From JAEUIV01 sp033763795 (GTDB lineage: Bacteria; Planctomycetota; Phycisphaerae; Phycisphaerales; UBA1924): DNA of 34,974 nucleotides. The stretch spans positions 1 through 34,974 of the forward strand of contig JANRJV010000043.1 in assembly GCA_033763795.1 (NCBI GenBank), read 5' to 3'. The translations under genes were made by a program, and so were the position numbers. Below are positions 30,502-34,974 of the stretch, in pieces. The notes under the pieces were generated by a model, which was given only the letters and a program-made list of their open reading frames with translations, was not told the origin of the DNA and made no database searches. Position 1 is the stretch's first letter, and each line of letters starts with the position of its first letter.

Positions 30502-33500
30502 ATGTGCGCAGAGCTTGAGATCGGGCGCGTGCTCCGCGGGGACGCCGCACGCTGGCTGGCCGGCGGGTTCGTCACGTTCGCGCTGGCGGGCCCGGGGTTC
30601 GCCGGACCGGAGGGCGGCCGGGCGGTGCGGGGCAGCGTCCGCTTCGAGCGCGACGGGCGCACGACCACGATCCACGCCTCCGACCGCTCGATCATCAACT
30701 TCCGCCGCTTCGACATCGGGCGCGACGAGACCGTGCGCTTCGTGCAGCCGCGCTCGAACTCGCGGGTGCTCAACCGCGTGACGGGCCCGGACCCGTCGGT
30801 GATCGCGGGGAAGCTGCTGGCCAACGGGCGGGTGTACATCGTCAACCCGGCGGGGGTGTATTTCCGTGACGGCGCGGTGGTCAACGTGGGCTCGCTCTAT
30901 GCCGCGGCGGGGTCGCTCGCCGACCGCGACTTTCTGCGCGGCGTCGACCGCTTCACGGACCTGCAGGGCGAGGTCTCGAACGAGGGCACGCTGCTGGGCC
31001 GCACCATCGCGCTGGCCGGCCGCGTGACGCGGAACCACGGCGTGATTGATGCGCCGGGCGGGGCCGTCGTGCTCGCGTCGGGGACGGACGTGCTCATCGG
31101 CGAGCAGGGGGGTTCGATCTACGCGAAGATCACTGAGACGGCGGGGACCACGCGCTCCGTGACGGGCGCGGCGCCGCTGACGGAGAATCTCGGGACGATC
31201 CGCGCGCCGGGCGGGCGGGTCGTTGTCGCCGCGGGCGACACCGTGGGCCTGGCGGTGCACGCGGGCGGCGCGATCCGCGGGCGGGACGTCGTCGTCAGCG
31301 CGGGCGGGGGCACGGCCTCCGTCACCGGGACCATCGACGCGTCGGGGCTCAGCGCGGGCGAGCGGGGCGGCAACGTCACGATCACCGGCGCGGACGTGCG
31401 CCTGGCGGGCGCGACCATCGACGCGTCGGGCGCCGCCGGCGGAGGGTCCGTCCGCATCGGCGGCGACGTCATGGGCACGGGCGCGCTGCAGCGCTCGTCC
31501 ACCACGGGCGTCGACGATGCTTCGCTCGTCCGGGCCGACGCGCTGAGCGCGGGCGAGGGCGGCACGGTCATCGTCTACGCGGACGATGCGGCGTCGATCC
31601 TGGGCCGGCTCTCGGCGCGCGGCGCGGGCGGCGGCGCGGGCGGCTTCGTCGAGACCTCGGGCAAGAGGCTGCTCGATCTCCGCGTCACGCCCGACATCTC
31701 CAGCGACACGGGCCCGGGCGGACGCTGGCTGATCGATCCCAACAACATCCGCATCGTCGCGGACGCGGCGGGCAACGCCAACAACAACGGGGCCGATCCC
31801 TTCACGTCGACCGGCAACGACTCGCGCATCACCATCGGGCTGATCACCGCGGCCCTGGCGATGGACGGGAACGTCACAGTCATCACGGGGACGGCCCCGC
31901 CCAACAATCAGCAGGGCGACATCACGCTCGAGACGGCGCTGAACTTCGCGGGCAGCGGCTCGCTGACGCTGAGCGCCCACAGGCACATCCGCGTCGCCAG
32001 CGGGACGGGCTCGATCAACGCCGGCGCGGGCGCGCTCGCGCTCACGCTGATCGCCGACAGCGACGGCGTGGGCGGCGGGAACGTGCAGATCCAGGGGCCG
32101 GTCGACCTGGGCGCCGGCGCGCTGAACGCCTCGGGCGTGGACTTCATCGTGTCGGCGGCGGGCCCGGTCACGGCGCGCGGCGGCATGACGCTGAACATGC
32201 GGGGGCAGGTCGACGCCGGGGCCGCGCTGAACGCCGGCGCGGCGCCGATCGATATCGACGCGACCGGGCAGGGCATCTTCCGCGCGAACATCACCTCGGG
32301 AACGCTCGATATCTGGGTGGGCAAGGGCGCCTCGGGCAACCTGTCGTTCACGAGCGCGCCGACGGTGCGGGGCGATGCGATCTCGCTGCGTGCAGGGCGG
32401 CCCGCGGGGCCCCTGGGGAGCGCTACGCCCAACGCCTCGGGAGGCAACCCGACGTTCGCCAACGCGGCGGGCGTTGCCGCGCCCGGCCAGTTCTCGCTGA
32501 TCGGCGACGGGACGATCGACAACGCCCGCGTGCCCGCCGCGGCGCGCTTCGTGGGCGGCGTCGTGCCGGCGACGTACACGATCGATTCCAACAACGGCGC
32601 GGTCACGCTCAACGACCCGTCGAAGTTCACGGGCGCGGCCCTCACCACCGACAGCTTCACGACCACGACGCTCTCGGGCGGCGTGTTCAACCTCGCGTCG
32701 CTCTCGCTCACGGCGGTCGGGAACGTGCAGGTCTCGGGCATCACCGCGGCGGGGGCCGTTTCCACCAGCGGCGCGAACCTCAACATCTCGGGACCGGTGC
32801 AGGCGGGCTCGACCATCTCCGCCCTGCACAGGGGCGACGTGCAGATCACCGCCGGGGTCGCGGCGCCGACGAGCATCACGATCCGCTCGGGCTCGGACGG
32901 CACGGGCAACATGACCTTCGCCAACTCGGCGCCGCTCAGCTCCTCGTCGATCTCGCTCCGCGCGGGCGACGGCGTGGCGGGGGCGGGTGTCGCGGCGTTC
33001 GTCAACGCGCTCACGGGCACGCCGCAGTTCCGGGGCCCGGGCGGCGCGGGGCTGCCCGCTTCGGTGATGATCCAGCAGGACGGATCGATCGTCGACGCGC
33101 AGACCGCCGGCGGCGCCCAGTGGAACGGCGGCCTCGGCCCCGCGGGAGTGAACTACACGCTCTGCTCCGACGACGGGTCGGTCACGCTGGCGACGGCGTC
33201 CAAGTTCGCGGGGAGCAACGTCATCCTCTGCGGGTCGCCCGCGGGAACGATCATCACGGCGTCGTTCACGGGCGCGAACCGGCCGACGAGCATCGAGGTG
33301 CAGACCGGGCCGACGCGGCTCAACTCGGGCAACGTCGAGACCACCGGCGCGCAGTCCTACGCCGGGCCCGTCACGATCGACAGTGCGGGGAACGCGCTGA
33401 CGCTCGCGGGCTCGACGATCGTCTTCAGCTCATCGCTGGACTCCTTCGTCGCCGACCAGGAGGCGTTGAGCGTCTCGACCACCGGGGGAGTGACCTTCGG

Positions 33501-34974
33501 CGGCGCGGTGGGCGATCTCGGCCGGCTCGCGTCGCTGAACGTGACCGGCCCAGCGTTCGTGAACGGCGGCGCGGTGCGCTCGCTGGGCGGGCAGGTCTTC
33601 GGCGGCCCCGTCACGCTCGATGCGCCGGGCCCCGCCAACGACACGACGTTCGACGGCGACGGCGTCGCGTTGAACGGAGTGGTGGGCGGCGCGCTCGACG
33701 GTGTCGAGGGCGTGGTCTTCACGCGCGGGCTGACCGCGTTCAACGCCGGGACGGCGCCTGCCCCCAACCGGCTGCGATCCATCACCGCGAACCAGGCGGG
33801 CGCCGGCGCGGGGGTCTCGCTCTCGGGGACCGTCGTGACCACGGGGGACCAGAACTACGGGGCCGCGCCGGTTTCGATCGACAGCCCCGCGGTGACGCTG
33901 ATCGGGAACAGCATCGGCTTCCCGTCGGTGACGGGGAACGGGAACGATCTGACGATCGATGTGGCGGGCTCGGTGACGCTCGGGCCGACGGCCACCGGGC
34001 TGAGCGATCTGACCGTGCAGAGCACGGCGGGGACGGGCGCCGCGGTGATCAGCGGCGATGTCACCACCGCCGACGCGCAGACGTACACGCTGCCGGTCAC
34101 GCTGACGGGCAGCTCGACGCTTTCAAGCACCGGGGGCGGCGACATCGGCCTGACGGGCGGCGTCAACGGCGGCGCGAACGACCTGGTCATCAACACTGCG
34201 GGCGCGACGACGCTGGGCGGGACGATCGGCGCGAACTCGATCTCCACGGACGCCGCGGGCTCGACGGCGCTGAGCGGCGCGTCGATCACGACGGCGGGGG
34301 CGCAGACGTTCGCCGACGCGGTGACGGCGACGGGCGCGTCGTCGCTCGGCTCCACCGGCGGAAGCATCACGTTCCAGAGCACGGTCGACGGCCCGGGCTC
34401 GCTCCTCCTGGATGTTGACGGCGCGAACTCCGTGATCTTCCAGCAGATCGTGGGGGGCACGACGCCGCTGGCGACGCTGACCGTGCAGCCCGGGGGCACG
34501 ACGCAGGCCGCGGCGAACATCACGACGGCGAACGGCATCACGATCTGCAACGCGCTCGTGCTGACGGGGGACGCGGTCTTCGACGCGGGGGCGGGGCGGG
34601 CGATCTTCTGCGGCACGGTGGACAGCGACGGCACGCCGCGCGACTTCACGGTGCGATCGGGGTTCGCGTCGACGCCCGAGCAGGCGGCGATCATTTTCGG
34701 CGGGTCGGTCGGCGGGGCGAGCCCGCTGGACAGCTTCGTCATCGGTTCGGACCTGGCGGGCGTGCCCACGGGGTCGACGGTTGTGTTCACGGACGCGTAC
34801 GACGCGGGGCTCGACCGCGTGCTCATCGATAACGCGTCGGCCGCCGACGCGTTCGTCATCAACGCGGCGGGCGTCACGTTCGGGCAGAGCCAGAAGCTGC
34901 TGGCGCTCGGGTCGCTGTCGATCAACGCGCCGGGGGGGACGGCGACGCTGGGGGACATCACGACGCTGGGCGAC
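30502..34974 (+). CDS. TpsA-type exoprotein, filamentous haemagglutinin family (partial, 3' end beyond window)
   Basis: At least 1491 codons, open to the last base, so the stop lies outside the window. Seen: an extended signal peptide (hydrophobic about 18-34), then the TPS secretion domain (about 45-180) with I-I-N-F-R-R-F-D-I-G, N-R-V-T-G (91-95), G-K-L-L-A-N-G and N-P-A-G (115-118; family consensus N-P-N-G). These motifs define the N-terminal haemagglutination-activity domain that TpsB recognises. The rest is Gly/Ala/Thr/Asn-rich sequence with regular short strands, typical of a right-handed beta-helix fibre. Degenerate T-T-x-x-A-Q-T-Y/F repeats occur towards the end. Cysteines are rare but come in two pairs (888/910 and 1349/1370). 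AAGGGAG lies 10 nt before the ATG. The function is probably a secreted adhesin or surface fibre. Confidence 0.9.
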   Translation, partial: MCAELEIGRVLRGDAARWLAGGFVTFALAGPGFAGPEGGRAVRGSVRFERDGRTTTIHASDRSIINFRRFDIGRDETVRFVQPRSNSRVLNRVTGPDPSVIAGKLLANGRVYIVNPAGVYFRDGAVVNVGSLYAAAGSLADRDFLRGVDRFTDLQGEVSNEGTLLGRTIALAGRVTRNHGVIDAPGGAVVLASGTDVLIGEQGGSIYAKITETAGTTRSVTGAAPLTENLGTIRAPGGRVVVAAGDTVGLAVHAGGAIRGRDVVVSAGGGTASVTGTIDASGLSAGERGGNVTITGADVRLAGATIDASGAAGGGSVRIGGDVMGTGALQRSSTTGVDDASLVRADALSAGEGGTVIVYADDAASILGRLSARGAGGGAGGFVETSGKRLLDLRVTPDISSDTGPGGRWLIDPNNIRIVADAAGNANNNGADPFTSTGNDSRITIGLITAALAMDGNVTVITGTAPPNNQQGDITLETALNFAGSGSLTLSAHRHIRVASGTGSINAGAGALALTLIADSDGVGGGNVQIQGPVDLGAGALNASGVDFIVSAAGPVTARGGMTLNMRGQVDAGAALNAGAAPIDIDATGQGIFRANITSGTLDIWVGKGASGNLSFTSAPTVRGDAISLRAGRPAGPLGSATPNASGGNPTFANAAGVAAPGQFSLIGDGTIDNARVPAAARFVGGVVPATYTIDSNNGAVTLNDPSKFTGAALTTDSFTTTTLSGGVFNLASLSLTAVGNVQVSGITAAGAVSTSGANLNISGPVQAGSTISALHRGDVQITAGVAAPTSITIRSGSDGTGNMTFANSAPLSSSSISLRAGDGVAGAGVAAFVNALTGTPQFRGPGGAGLPASVMIQQDGSIVDAQTAGGAQWNGGLGPAGVNYTLCSDDGSVTLATASKFAGSNVILCGSPAGTIITASFTGANRPTSIEVQTGPTRLNSGNVETTGAQSYAGPVTIDSAGNALTLAGSTIVFSSSLDSFVADQEALSVSTTGGVTFGGAVGDLGRLASLNVTGPAFVNGGAVRSLGGQVFGGPVTLDAPGPANDTTFDGDGVALNGVVGGALDGVEGVVFTRGLTAFNAGTAPAPNRLRSITANQAGAGAGVSLSGTVVTTGDQNYGAAPVSIDSPAVTLIGNSIGFPSVTGNGNDLTIDVAGSVTLGPTATGLSDLTVQSTAGTGAAVISGDVTTADAQTYTLPVTLTGSSTLSSTGGGDIGLTGGVNGGANDLVINTAGATTLGGTIGANSISTDAAGSTALSGASITTAGAQTFADAVTATGASSLGSTGGSITFQSTVDGPGSLLLDVDGANSVIFQQIVGGTTPLATLTVQPGGTTQAAANITTANGITICNALVLTGDAVFDAGAGRAIFCGTVDSDGTPRDFTVRSGFASTPEQAAIIFGGSVGGASPLDSFVIGSDLAGVPTGSTVVFTDAYDAGLDRVLIDNASAADAFVINAAGVTFGQSQKLLALGSLSINAPGGTATLGDITTLGD
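33340..34521 (+). repeat. Degenerate protein repeats in TpsA (about 75 residues)
   Basis: Motifs of the type T-T-x-G-A-Q-T-Y/F, followed by a V-T strand, recur at 33340, 33838, 34063 and 34288, with a weaker copy at 34522. The spacing is exactly 225 bp between 34063 and 34288 and also between 33838 and 34063, then 234 bp. Each unit continues with S-T-G-G, G-x-V and V-G-G-like blocks. The DNA copies are diverged, so these are old protein repeats, not recent duplications. Confidence 0.6.

Noticed and set aside
30346..32829. Minus-strand open frame of 827 codons opposite the TpsA gene
   Set aside because: Arg/Ala/Asp-rich antisense translation. The plus strand carries a conserved TPS domain and a ribosome-binding site, and the plus frame is open to the window end.
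1..34974. CRISPR arrays, insertion sequences, prophage, attachment sites
   Set aside because: No regularly spaced direct repeats, transposase or integrase genes, or terminal inverted repeats were seen. tRNA-Gly has no adjacent integrase or duplicated 3' end.

Overview
The window is very GC-rich. Its gene content fits a planctomycete, most likely of the class Phycisphaerae. The evidence is a Gram-negative envelope (lipoproteins, an outer-membrane TpsB barrel), a shortened division cluster, FliM, a sorting-tag protein ending in a Pro-Thr-Pro-Gly / hydrophobic / poly-Arg C-terminus, and a giant TPR lipoprotein. This assignment is an inference from gene content; no rRNA is present. Most genes are ordinary housekeeping genes. 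The last 6.5 kb holds a secretion system.

Layout. 0-5.8 kb: a divergent sppA-like peptidase lipoprotein, then a reduced division (dcw-type) cluster of rsmH, a LysM membrane protein, an ftsL-like gene and ftsI. 5.8-7.9 kb (minus strand): a small membrane protein overlapping an ECF sigma factor gene, and an exported protein of unknown function. 8-11.4 kb: short single genes (iodotyrosine-deiodinase-like flavoprotein, acyl-CoA thioesterase, GNAT acetyltransferase, dienelactone hydrolase) and yebC. 11.5-15.4 kb: a TPR lipoprotein of about 1280 residues. 15.4-21.6 kb (minus): the transcription/translation operon nusA-infB-ylxP(DUF503)-rbfA, ending in a HhH-GPD-like protein. Upstream of nusA is a leader of about 390 nt, rich in hairpins, with a possible attenuator. 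22.2-23.6 kb: convergent STAS-domain and fliM genes. 23.7-25.9 kb: a three-domain DsbD. 26.0-27.7 kb: tRNA-Gly(GCC), a DUF2256/DUF3253 protein and a secreted sorting-tag protein with its own promoter and terminator. 27.7-35 kb: a small lipoprotein, then a two-partner secretion pair, with TpsB (outer-membrane transporter) followed by a TpsA exoprotein. TpsA is open to the window edge (at least 1491 codons).

How the genes work together. RsmH, FtsL-like and FtsI belong to septal wall synthesis and ribosome maturation. NusA, IF-2 and RbfA form the conserved transcription/translation-initiation operon. TpsB should thread TpsA across the outer membrane. DsbD could supply periplasmic thiol chemistry, which is notable because TpsA carries two evenly spaced cysteine pairs. 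The plus strand is C-rich up to about 28 kb whichever strand is coding, and turns G-rich in the TPS region. That suggests a replication-strand switch, an inversion or an acquired segment. The observations most worth following are the nusA leader, the TPS pair, the bacterial iodotyrosine-deiodinase homologue and the operon-embedded HhH-GPD protein that seems to lack the catalytic lysine.
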